From an uncultured Rhodospirillaceae bacterium (lineage in GTDB: Bacteria > Pseudomonadota > Alphaproteobacteria > Rhodospirillales > UBA2165), in assembly GCA_913041095.1 (NCBI GenBank), contig CAJWIB010000173.1, positions 1 through 6,290 on the forward strand: a DNA stretch of 6,290 nt. Direction: 5' to 3'. Numbering within the stretch: the first letter of the stretch is position 1; each line of letters opens with the position of its first letter. Below the pieces are notes generated by a model, which was given only the letters and a program-made list of their open reading frames with translations, had not been told where the DNA came from and searched no databases. This document shows positions 1-5,268 of the stretch, one piece after another. Made by a program: the position numbers and the translations under genes.

Positions 1-831
1 GCTCAAAAACTTGGGATGAGTGCCCATTTCGCAGAAAATGGCCAACACATTCCGGTTACGGTCCTGAAGCTGGACAACTGTCAAGTTGTTGCTCAGCGAA
101 CCCAGAAAAAAGATGGCTACACAGCCGTTCAACTTGGTGTTGGCGAAGCCAAAGTTAAAAACGTATCAAAACCGATGCGTGGCCACTTTGCCAAATCAAA
201 AGTCGAACCTAAAAGCCACGTAGTTGAATTTCGTGTTTCCGATGACGCCTTGATTGATGTCGGTACCGAATTAACCGCCGATCACTTTGTCGCCGGCCAA
301 TATGTTGATGCGGTTGGAACCTCGCAAGGTAAGGGCTTTGCCGGTGGCATGAAACGCCATGGCTTTGCTGGTCTGCGTGCATCTCACGGCGTTTCAGTTT
401 CTCACCGAGCCCTCGGCTCAACAGGTCAATGTCAGGATCCTGGTAAAGTCTTCAAAGGCAAGAAAATGGCGGGTCAAATGGGTAATGCTCAAGTGACCAC
501 ACAAAGCCTTGAAATTGTTTCAACCGACGCAGATCGCGGTATAATTCTGGTTAAAGGGTCCGTTCCAGGTTCTAAAGGTGGCTATGTTTTATTGAGCGAC
601 GCTTTGAAAAAACAGCTGCCGGAAGATGCCCCAATGCCAGCTGGTATTCGCGGTGGCGCGGTTTCAACTGAAGAAGAAACCTCGCAAGAGGAGGCGGCTC
701 CAGAAGAAGTCGTCGAGGAAGTAGCAGAAGCTCAGGAAGAAACTCCCGCAGAGGAAGTACCGGCTGAAGAAGAAACTCTCGCCGAAGAAAACACAGACGC
801 ATCCGATGATGATGCGGAAAGTAAGGACTAA
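1..831 (+). CDS. rplC: 50S ribosomal protein L3 (5' partial), with acidic C-terminal tail
   Basis: L3 is an early-assembly 23S rRNA binder whose central loop reaches toward the peptidyl transferase centre. The reading frame is open from base 1: codons 1-5 read AQKLG before the ATG at 16, matching the family N-terminal motif (GKKVGM in E. coli). The ATG at 16 is therefore internal, and about half a dozen N-terminal residues are missing. Numbering from that Met, the L3 signature FVAGQYVDAVGTSQGKG starts at residue 91. STGQCQDPGKVFKGKKMAGQ follows at 135-154; its Gln138 corresponds to E. coli Gln150, the PrmB methylation site. Cys139 sits where Asn or Arg is more usual. The globular protein ends near residue 217. 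Residues 218-271 form a tail with 25 acidic residues and one Lys, longer than in E. coli L3. The gene ends in TAA, 5 nt before rplD. Identity is certain; the tail's role is unknown. Confidence 0.98.
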   Translation, partial: AQKLGMSAHFAENGQHIPVTVLKLDNCQVVAQRTQKKDGYTAVQLGVGEAKVKNVSKPMRGHFAKSKVEPKSHVVEFRVSDDALIDVGTELTADHFVAGQYVDAVGTSQGKGFAGGMKRHGFAGLRASHGVSVSHRALGSTGQCQDPGKVFKGKKMAGQMGNAQVTTQSLEIVSTDADRGIILVKGSVPGSKGGYVLLSDALKKQLPEDAPMPAGIRGGAVSTEEETSQEEAAPEEVVEEVAEAQEETPAEEVPAEEETLAEENTDASDDDAESKD

Positions 832-836
832 GACCA

Positions 837-1457
837 ATGAAGTGTTCGGTTATAGATATATCTAACAAGAAGGTGGGGGACATCGATCTCGATGAGTCCG
901 TCTTCGGTGCGCCAGCTCGGCCCGACATTTTGTCGCGGATGGTTAATTGGCAGCTCGCCAAGCGGCGGTCTGGCAATCACAAAACCAAACAGCGGGCTGA
1001 AGTCAAAGGCTCAACCGCCAAGCCGTTTAATCAAAAAGGTACAGGCCGCGCCCGCCAGGGCGATAAAAAATCCCCGCATATGCGCGGTGGTGGCGTTGCC
1101 TTTGGCCCGGTCGTCCGCTCACATGTGTTCAAAATGCCGCGGAAAGTACGCCAGCTCGCTCTGCGCACGGCGCTCTCCACAAAACAGGCCGACGGTAAAT
1201 TAATTGTCTTGAGCGAAGCTAAATCCAAATCAGCCAAAACCGGTGATCTAGCTAAACAAGTTAAAAAGCTTGGCTGGGAGAATGCTTTAATCATCGATGG
1301 TGCAGAGGTTGACCAAAACTTCGTTCTGGCCGCGCGTAATATCAAAGGTATCGATGTGCTGCCGCAGCAAGGTGCCAATGTTTATGACATTCTCCGCCGT
1401 GATACTTTGGTTTTAACCAAGGTTGCGGTTGAGAAATTGGTGGAGCGTCTCAAATGA
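837..1457 (+). CDS. rplD: 50S ribosomal protein L4
   Basis: L4 is an early 23S rRNA-binding protein whose long central loop reaches the constriction of the peptide exit tunnel. In E. coli it also represses its own operon through the S10 leader, which would lie outside this window. The 206-residue product is normal length. The loop region is clear: NHKTKQRAEV at 47-56, then QKGTGRARQG at 66-75 and RGGGVAFGPVVRSH at 83-96. The C-terminal half (about 100-206) is the usual alpha/beta domain that contacts rRNA. The ATG at 837 has TAAGGA (822-827) nine bases upstream, which supports this start. The stop overlaps the rplW start in an ATGA, suggesting translational coupling. A 12-bp palindrome (853-864) and a small hairpin (881-894) lie early in the gene; both are probably incidental. 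Confidence 0.99.
   Translation: MKCSVIDISNKKVGDIDLDESVFGAPARPDILSRMVNWQLAKRRSGNHKTKQRAEVKGSTAKPFNQKGTGRARQGDKKSPHMRGGGVAFGPVVRSHVFKMPRKVRQLALRTALSTKQADGKLIVLSEAKSKSAKTGDLAKQVKKLGWENALIIDGAEVDQNFVLAARNIKGIDVLPQQGANVYDILRRDTLVLTKVAVEKLVERLK
1439..1445 (+). promoter_or_regulatory. Ribosome binding site deciding the rplW start
   Basis: GGTGGAG lies eight bases before the ATG at 1454, within the end of rplD. It favours this start over the internal ATG at 1505 and so supports the 17-residue N-terminal extension of L23. Confidence 0.7.
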
Positions 1458-1783
1458 GCAAGCACAGTCATCTCGGCAAAAACGTGAAATTGAGCCAGGA
1501 ACGGATGTATGAACTCATCCGTTCGCCGATTATCACGGAAAAATCGACGATCATCTCTGAGTATAATCAGGTGAGCTTTAGAGTGCCGCTTGAAGCAACC
1601 AAGCCGGAGATCAGAGCAGCCGTTGAAGGCCTGTTCGACGTTAAAGTTAAAGCGGTCAATACAATCGTGCAAAAGGGAAAAGTGAAACGTTTCCGGGGTC
1701 ATCTCGGCAAACGCTCTGATTTTAAAAAAGCAATCGTGACATTGGTGGACGGCGATTCCATCGATATCACGACGGGAGTATAA
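1454..1783 (+). CDS. rplW: 50S ribosomal protein L23
   Basis: L23 sits at the exit of the peptide tunnel and is the docking site for trigger factor and the signal recognition particle. The product is 109 residues. The family core begins near residue 19 (YELIRSPIITEKST). Glu29 aligns with E. coli Glu18, the chaperone-docking residue. The segment ATKPEIRAAVEGLF (48-61), then VKAVNT and KGKVKRFRG, is diagnostic. The first 17 residues (MSKHSHLGKN...) form an extension absent from E. coli. I prefer the ATG at 1454 because it overlaps the rplD stop as ATGA and has GGTGGAG (1439-1445) eight bases upstream. The alternative ATG at 1505 has only AGGA about 4 bases away and would give a 92-residue protein. 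Similar extensions occur, from memory, in some Rhodospirillales-type L23 proteins. Confidence 0.97.
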   Translation: MSKHSHLGKNVKLSQERMYELIRSPIITEKSTIISEYNQVSFRVPLEATKPEIRAAVEGLFDVKVKAVNTIVQKGKVKRFRGHLGKRSDFKKAIVTLVDGDSIDITTGV

Positions 1784-1786
1784 AAG

Positions 1787-2611
1787 ATGGCGCTTAGAAA
1801 TTTTAAGCCGACTTCTCCGTCACGCCGTAATCTGGTTCTGATTGACCGTTCCGATCTGTGGAAAGGGAAGCCGGAAAAAAGCCTCACCGAAGGTTTGTCC
1901 AGTAAAGGCGGCCGGAACAACAAAGGCCGGATTACAGCACGGCGTCGTGGCGGCGGGCATAAACGCCGCTATCGGATCATTGACTTCAAACGGCGGAAAT
2001 TTGATATGCCGGCAACGGTCGAGCGGATCGAGCATGATCCCAACCGGAGCGCCTTTATTGCTTTGATCAAATATGAAGACGGTGAAAAAGCCTACATCAT
2101 CGCGCCTCAGCGTTTACAGCCTGGTGATACGGTTGTTTCCGGTGAGAAAGTTGATATCAAACCCGGTAATGCGTTGCCGATGGCGAATATTCCGGTCGGC
2201 ACGATCATTCATAATGTTGAGCTTAAAGTTGGCGGCGGTGCCCAAGTTGCCCGTTCTGCCGGTACTTATGTTCAATTGATTGGTAAAGACCAAGGCTATG
2301 CCCAGCTGCGTATGAACTCTGGTGAAATCCGCATCGTTCGCGCTGAATGCATGGCGACAATTGGTGCTGTCTCCAATTCTGATAAAGCGAATATCAAACT
2401 TGGTAAAGCTGGTCGTAAGCGATGGTTGGGCAAACGCCCGGCCGTACGTGGCGTGGCGATGAACCCAGTTGATCACCCCCATGGTGGTGGTGAAGGCCGG
2501 ACCTCAGGTGGCCGTCATCCGGTGACACCATGGGGCAAGCCAACCAAGGGTAAACGTACTCGTAGCAACAAGAAAACTGATCGGCTGATTATCCGCCGGC
2601 GGAAACGTTAA
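1787..2611 (+). CDS. rplB: 50S ribosomal protein L2
   Basis: L2 is one of the most conserved large-subunit proteins. It binds 23S rRNA near the peptidyl transferase centre and is needed for subunit association. At 274 residues it is close to the E. coli length (273). Visible landmarks are GGRNNKGRITARRRGGGHKR (41-60), the OB-like and SH3-like beta core (about 75-195), and the signature PAVRGVAMNPVD (218-229) followed by HPHGGGEG. His230 corresponds to the invariant His near 229 of E. coli L2. The C-terminus is very basic (KKTDRLIIRRRKR). There is one extra residue after GGGEGR compared with E. coli (TSGGRHPV against NFGKHPV). The ATG follows the rplW stop by 3 nt with GGGAG at 1774-1778 as SD. 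A 12-bp loopless palindrome covers the last Ile-Arg codons (2592-2603). Confidence 0.99.
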   Translation: MALRNFKPTSPSRRNLVLIDRSDLWKGKPEKSLTEGLSSKGGRNNKGRITARRRGGGHKRRYRIIDFKRRKFDMPATVERIEHDPNRSAFIALIKYEDGEKAYIIAPQRLQPGDTVVSGEKVDIKPGNALPMANIPVGTIIHNVELKVGGGAQVARSAGTYVQLIGKDQGYAQLRMNSGEIRIVRAECMATIGAVSNSDKANIKLGKAGRKRWLGKRPAVRGVAMNPVDHPHGGGEGRTSGGRHPVTPWGKPTKGKRTRSNKKTDRLIIRRRKR

Positions 2612-2615
2612 GGAG
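2611..2615 (+). promoter_or_regulatory. Ribosome binding site for the GTG start of rpsS
   Basis: AGGAG begins on the last base of the rplB TAA and lies five bases before the rpsS GTG. Its strength and position support the non-ATG start, which the canonical S19 N-terminus also requires. Confidence 0.8.
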
Positions 2616-2620
2616 AAACC

Positions 2621-2899
2621 GTGGCTCGTTCTGTATGGAAAGGACCGTTCGTCGATTCCTATCTGCTTAAGAAAGCAGAAGCATCGCGTGCATCCGGTCG
2701 AAATGATGTGATTAAAACCTGGTCCCGTCGCTCGACTGTTCTACCACAATTCGTGGGTTTGACCTTCGGTATTTATAACGGCCGGAAATTTATCCCAGTT
2801 TTGATAACCGAGAATATGGTCGGTCACAAAATGGGAGAATTCTCCCCGACGCGGACCTATCTCGGTCATACGGCCGATAAAAAAGTGAAGAGGGAATAG
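2621..2899 (+). CDS. rpsS: 30S ribosomal protein S19
   Basis: S19 is in the head of the small subunit, where it pairs with S13 and contacts 16S rRNA and the L5-containing bridge of the 50S central protuberance. The 92-residue product starts with the family motif ARSVWKGPFVD and carries the S19 signature NGRKFIPVLITENMVGHKMG (53-72) followed by EFSPTR. Met71 stands where Leu is more common. The start codon is GTG: there is no in-frame ATG nearby, the encoded N-terminus is canonical, and AGGAG (2611-2615) lies five bases upstream, overlapping the rplB stop codon. It ends in TAG two bases before the rplV ATG, so the pair is probably co-translated. Confidence 0.99.
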   Translation: MARSVWKGPFVDSYLLKKAEASRASGRNDVIKTWSRRSTVLPQFVGLTFGIYNGRKFIPVLITENMVGHKMGEFSPTRTYLGHTADKKVKRE

Positions 2900-2901
2900 T
2901 C

Positions 2902-3282
2902 ATGGGCAAGAAAGCAGCAGCCCGTCGTTTTGCCGATAATGAAGCCATAGCGTATGGCAAAATGATTCGGACCTCACCGCAAAAGATTAATTTGGTAGCC
3001 GAAAGCATTCGCGGTAAATCCTGCGAAGCGGCACTAAACGATCTGACATTCTCGACCCGCCGGATTGCCGGCAAGGTTAAAAAAGTACTGCAATCGGCTA
3101 TTGCCAATGCGGAGAACAACCAGCACCTCGATATCGACCGACTGTATGTTGCCGAGGCAAGCACTGGCCGCGCATTTGTAATGAAACGTTGGCGTCCACG
3201 GGCTCGCGGCCGTACCGGCAGAATTTTTAAACCGTTCAGCAACTTGACCATCGTTGTTCGTGAACGTGAGGAGACTGCATAA
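2902..3282 (+). CDS. rplV: 50S ribosomal protein L22
   Basis: L22 binds all six domains of 23S rRNA. Its extended beta-hairpin lines the peptide exit tunnel opposite L4, at the site where macrolide-resistance changes arise in other species. The 126-residue product has the family N-terminal helix region (IRTSPQKINLVAESIRGK, 22-39), the AIANAENN helix (67-74), and the tunnel hairpin at roughly 82-98 (YVAEASTGRAFVMKRWR). The signature RPRARGRTGRIFKPFSNLTI follows at 98-117. The hairpin shows no insertion or deletion that I can recognise. The start is supported by the purine-rich GAAGAGGGA at 2887-2895. The stop TAA shares its last A with the rpsC ATG (TAATG), indicating stop-start coupling. The 126-residue length is slightly longer than E. 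coli (110), mostly at the two ends. Confidence 0.99.
   Translation: MGKKAAARRFADNEAIAYGKMIRTSPQKINLVAESIRGKSCEAALNDLTFSTRRIAGKVKKVLQSAIANAENNQHLDIDRLYVAEASTGRAFVMKRWRPRARGRTGRIFKPFSNLTIVVREREETA
3268..3273 (+). promoter_or_regulatory. Ribosome binding site for rpsC inside rplV
   Basis: GAGGAG, coding for part of the L22 C-terminus, is eight bases from the rpsC ATG that overlaps the rplV stop (TAATG). The arrangement suits re-initiation by ribosomes finishing rplV. Confidence 0.75.
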
Positions 3283-3962
3283 TGGGTCAAAAAGTAAACC
3301 CGATCGGCTTTCGCTTAGGGATCAACCGTACCTGGGATTCCCGTTGGTATGCTGAAGCCGGCAGTTATGCAGATCAGTTGCATGAAGATTTGGCTATTCG
3401 TGAGTTCCTGCAAGATCGCTTGAAACAGGCCAGTCTCAGCAAGATCATTATCGAACGTCCCGCCAAGCGTGCACGCATTACCATTCATACCGCACGTCCC
3501 GGCGTTGTAATCGGTAAAAAAGGTGCTGACATTGAAATGCTGCGTAAAGCACTTTCAGAGCGTACCGGCGACGACGTTAGTCTGAACATTGTTGAAATCC
3601 GTAAGCCTGAAATTGATGCAACTTTGATCGCTGAAAATATTGCCCAGCAGTTGGAACGCCGGATTGCTTTCCGTCGCGCCATGAAACGCGCCGTGCAATC
3701 AGCTATTCGCCTCGGCGTTGAAGGTATCCGCATCAATTGTGCCGGTCGTTTGGGCGGTGCTGAAATTGCCCGTACGGAATGGTACCGCGAAGGTCAGGTG
3801 CCGCTCCACACGTTGCGTGCCGACATCGATTATGGCGTCGCTCGTGCCAAAACAACCTATGGCATTTGCGGAGTTAAAGTCTGGGTCTATAAAGGTGAAA
3901 TTCTAACCCATGATCCGATGGCACAGGATAAAAAGGCAGAAGCACAGCAGCCGGTCCGTTAA
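3282..3962 (+). CDS. rpsC: 30S ribosomal protein S3
   Basis: S3 lies at the mRNA entry tunnel on the 30S head and contributes to the ribosome's mRNA helicase activity. The 226-residue protein starts with the canonical MGQKVNPIGFRLGI. It has a type II KH domain (about 39-107) with the GxxG loop GKKG at 78-81, and a C-terminal domain containing RLGGAEIARTEWYREG (156-171), PLHTLRADIDYG and TTYGICGVKVW. Arg131, Arg132 and Lys135 fall at the same positions as the residues linked to helicase activity in E. coli S3. The tail (DPMAQDKKAEAQQPVR) is variable, as usual in the family. The ATG overlaps the rplV stop by one base and has a strong SD, GAGGAG (3268-3273), eight bases upstream inside rplV. A 30-nt gap separates it from rplP. 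Confidence 0.99.
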   Translation: MGQKVNPIGFRLGINRTWDSRWYAEAGSYADQLHEDLAIREFLQDRLKQASLSKIIIERPAKRARITIHTARPGVVIGKKGADIEMLRKALSERTGDDVSLNIVEIRKPEIDATLIAENIAQQLERRIAFRRAMKRAVQSAIRLGVEGIRINCAGRLGGAEIARTEWYREGQVPLHTLRADIDYGVARAKTTYGICGVKVWVYKGEILTHDPMAQDKKAEAQQPVR

Positions 3963-3976
3963 TTGAATTTTTGAGT

Positions 3977-3983
3977 AAGAAAG
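3977..3983 (+). promoter_or_regulatory. Candidate unusual ribosome binding site for rplP
   Basis: The 30-nt gap before rplP has no GGAG, GAGG or AAGG. AAGAAAG, nine bases from the ATG, could pair with the CUUUCU end of a 16S rRNA tail of the form CCUCCUUUCU. Whether this organism's 16S ends that way is not visible here. Confidence 0.35.
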
Positions 3984-3992
3984 TCTAAAGTA

Positions 3993-4412
3993 ATGTTGCA
4001 ACCAAAACGCACCAAATACCGGAAGGCCCATAAAGGGCGGATTCACGGCGCGGCTAAGGGTGGTACAGATCTTAACTTTGGCGCCTATGGCTTAAAAGCG
4101 ATGTCACCGGCGCGTATTACGTCGCGTCAAATCGAGGCGGCTCGCCGGGCCATGACCCGCCACATGAAACGTGCCGGACGTGTTTGGATTAGAATTTTTC
4201 CTGACGTCCCGGTATCGCAAAAACCAGCAGAAGTTCGTCAAGGTAAAGGTAAGGGGAACCCTGAATTTTGGATTGCTCGGGTAAAACCAGGCCGGGTCAT
4301 GTTTGAACTGGATGGTGTGCCGGAAGACGTGGCACGCCGCGCTTTTGAATTGGCGGCTGCTAAATTGCCGATCAATACCAAGTTCGTTCAACGTCTCGGA
4401 ACAGGAAACTAA
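3993..4412 (+). CDS. rplP: 50S ribosomal protein L16
   Basis: L16 is a late-assembling 50S protein near the A-site tRNA elbow and the central protuberance. The 139 residues begin with the canonical MLQPKRTKYRKAHKGR, followed by the tRNA-proximal ITSRQIEAARRAMTRHMKR (42-60), VWIRIFPDVPVSQKP (64-78) and ARVKPGRVMFELDGVPE (95-111). The basic motif reads VRQGKGKGNPEFW at 81-93. Most L16 proteins have RMG there, so Gln83 replaces the usual Met. Arg82 is retained and corresponds to E. coli Arg81, which RoxA (YcfD) hydroxylates. The start is fixed by homology. Its upstream region has no GGAG or GAGG; the best SD candidate is AAGAAAG (3977-3983), which could pair with an extended alphaproteobacterial 16S 3' end. 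Confidence 0.99.
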   Translation: MLQPKRTKYRKAHKGRIHGAAKGGTDLNFGAYGLKAMSPARITSRQIEAARRAMTRHMKRAGRVWIRIFPDVPVSQKPAEVRQGKGKGNPEFWIARVKPGRVMFELDGVPEDVARRAFELAAAKLPINTKFVQRLGTGN

Positions 4413-4416
4413 GTCG

Positions 4417-4617
4417 ATGAAAGCTGAAGACGTACGTGTAAAAACAATCGATGAGTTGAACGATCAACTCAATGATTTGAGTAAAGAAGCATTTAATCTG
4501 CGTTTCCAGGCAGCCTCGGGCCAATTGGAAAACACCGCCCGGGTACGCGAAGTTCGCCGTGATCTAGCGCGGGTTAAAACGATTTTGAATGAGAAAAAGC
4601 GCGAAAGTGCATCTTAA
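4417..4617 (+). CDS. rpmC: 50S ribosomal protein L29
   Basis: L29 is a small, two-helix 50S protein next to L23 at the tunnel exit. The 66-residue product is of normal length. It shows the first helix (TIDELNDQLNDLSKEAFNLR, 10-29), the short linker QAASGQLEN, and the signature helix ARVREVRRDLARVKTIL (41-57), with a charged C-terminus KKRESAS. The frame is open upstream to an ATG at 4303, but that stretch lies inside rplP in another frame and encodes nothing L29-like. The ATG at 4417 gives the canonical N-terminus and follows AGGA (4403-4406), so it is the correct start. The gap from rplP is 4 nt. A near-perfect inverted repeat (4446-4477) covers codons in the first helix. Confidence 0.99.
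   Translation: MKAEDVRVKTIDELNDQLNDLSKEAFNLRFQAASGQLENTARVREVRRDLARVKTILNEKKRESAS
4446..4477 (+). repeat. Inverted repeat (mRNA hairpin) inside rpmC
   Basis: The arms are 4446-4459 (AATCGATGAGTTGA) and 4464-4477, with an ACGA loop at 4460-4463. The inner eight base pairs are perfect Watson-Crick. An A-A mismatch (4451/4472) follows, then five more pairs including one G-U. It begins 29 bases after the rpmC ATG and encodes part of the first L29 helix. There is no U-run, so it is not an intrinsic terminator. Confidence 0.6.
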
Positions 4618-4621
4618 GGAG
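4616..4621 (+). promoter_or_regulatory. Ribosome binding site deciding the rpsQ start
   Basis: AAGGAG overlaps the rpmC TAA. Its seven-base spacing to the ATG at 4629 is near optimal, while the TTG at 4626 would be only four bases away. It therefore favours the ATG. Confidence 0.75.
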
Positions 4622-4628
4622 TTAGTTG

Positions 4629-4865
4629 ATGTCTAAGCGAATTATGCAAGGTGTCGTGGTAAGCGACAAAATGGATAAGACGGTCGTCGTCAATGTCGAG
4701 CGACGCACACAGCATCCACTCTACAAAAAGTTTATTCGGCGTTCGAAAAAATATTTGGCCCATGATGAAGGCAATACCTACAAAGAAGGTGATGTCGTTC
4801 AAATACAGGAGTGCCGACCAATTTCAAAACGCAAAACGTGGGAAGTAATCACCGCAGCGGAATAA
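4629..4865 (+). CDS. rpsQ: 30S ribosomal protein S17
   Basis: S17 is a primary 16S rRNA-binding protein with an OB fold in the 30S body. The 78-residue product begins MSKRIMQGVVVSDKMDKTVV, continues through the HPLYKKFIRRSKKYLAHDE loop (29-47), and has the S17 signature GDVVQIQECRPIS at 54-66. Two adjacent start codons are possible, TTG at 4626 and ATG at 4629. The ATG is preferred: it gives the canonical N-terminus, and AAGGAG (4616-4621) is seven bases away, against four for the TTG. In E. coli rpsQ is the last gene of the S10 operon. Here the next gene starts only 34 nt later. A perfect 7-bp hairpin encloses the stop codon in its loop (4854-4873). Confidence 0.98.
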   Translation: MSKRIMQGVVVSDKMDKTVVVNVERRTQHPLYKKFIRRSKKYLAHDEGNTYKEGDVVQIQECRPISKRKTWEVITAAE

Positions 4866-4873
4866 GCCGCTGC
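4854..4873 (+). repeat. Inverted repeat (mRNA hairpin) enclosing the rpsQ stop codon
   Basis: GCAGCGG (4854-4860) and CCGCTGC (4867-4873) are perfectly complementary, with six G-C pairs of seven and a six-base loop AATAAG. The rpsQ TAA is inside the loop. The bases after it (AAGTGAGTGGG) have no T-run, so it does not look like an intrinsic terminator. It sits at the S10/spc boundary and may be an mRNA processing or stability element, or chance. Confidence 0.6.
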
Positions 4874-4899
4874 AAGTGAGTGGGTAAAGGAAAAGTAAT

Positions 4900-5268
4900 A
4901 TGATCCAGATGCAAACCAACCTGGATGTCGCCGATAACTCAGGCGCGAGACGGGTGCAGTGCATCAAGGTTCTTGGCGGGTCCAAGCGCCGGACGGCTTC
5001 AGTTGGCGACGTAATTGTCGTCTCGGTAAAAGAAGCTATTCCGCGCGGCCGCGTTAAGAAAGGTGAGATGCACCGGGCTGTAGTTGTCCGGACCAAAAAA
5101 GAGATCCGTCGTAATGATGGCAGCGCTATCCGGTTCGACAACAATGCAGCGGTTTTGATCAGTCCGCAAAATGAGCCGGTTGGGACCCGTATTTTTGGCC
5201 CGGTTACGCGTGAGCTGAGGGGGAAAAAATTTATGAAAATTATTTCTCTTGCGCCGGAGGTTCTGTAG
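4900..5268 (+). CDS. rplN: 50S ribosomal protein L14
   Basis: L14 lies on the subunit interface of the 50S, next to L19 and L3, and takes part in an intersubunit bridge. It is also the binding site of the silencing factor RsfS. The 122-residue length matches most bacterial L14 proteins exactly. The start MIQMQTNLDVADNSGAR is canonical, and the L14 signature spans 60-87 (AVVVRTKKEIRRNDGSAIRF onward). The C-terminus (FMKIISLAPEVL) is intact. AAAGGA (4886-4891) provides an SD eight bases before the ATG. In E. coli this gene opens the spc operon behind its own promoter. Here I see no convincing -35/-10 pair in the short gap, so it is probably read through from rpsQ. The TAG stop is immediately followed by the rplX ATG. 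Confidence 0.99.
   Translation: MIQMQTNLDVADNSGARRVQCIKVLGGSKRRTASVGDVIVVSVKEAIPRGRVKKGEMHRAVVVRTKKEIRRNDGSAIRFDNNAAVLISPQNEPVGTRIFGPVTRELRGKKFMKIISLAPEVL
5256..5260 (+). promoter_or_regulatory. Ribosome binding site for rplX inside rplN
   Basis: GGAGG within the codons for the L14 C-terminus (PEV) lies eight bases before the rplX ATG. It is needed there because rplX follows the rplN stop with no gap. Confidence 0.75.

Noticed and set aside
433..442. 10-bp palindromes in rplC (433-442) and rplD (1075-1084)
   Set aside because: They are loopless, within conserved coding sequence, and expected by chance at this length scale.
853..894. AT-rich 12-bp palindrome (853-864) and small hairpin (881-894) early in rplD, considered as an L4 feedback site
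   Set aside because: The first has no loop and the second only five pairs. E. coli L4 acts at the S10 leader, which is not in this window.
572..976. 134-residue minus-strand frame rich in Leu and Arg
   Set aside because: Its composition is the reverse complement of the Glu-rich L3 tail codons, so it is not evidence of a gene.
2592..2603. Perfect 12-bp palindrome at the end of rplB
   Set aside because: It has no loop and lies in codons for the conserved basic L2 tail, so it is probably a by-product of Arg codons.
2790..3290. 166-residue open frame on the minus strand over rpsS and rplV
   Set aside because: It is fully antisense to conserved genes, with an arginine- and serine-rich composition typical of shadow frames.
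3971..3988. Tiny frame (TTG to TAA, five codons) between rpsC and rplP, considered as a leader peptide
   Set aside because: It has no SD, no ATG and no feature beyond chance for such a short frame.
4303..4416. Upstream extension of rpmC to an ATG at 4303
   Set aside because: The extension lies inside rplP in another frame. The canonical L29 start at 4417 has its own SD.
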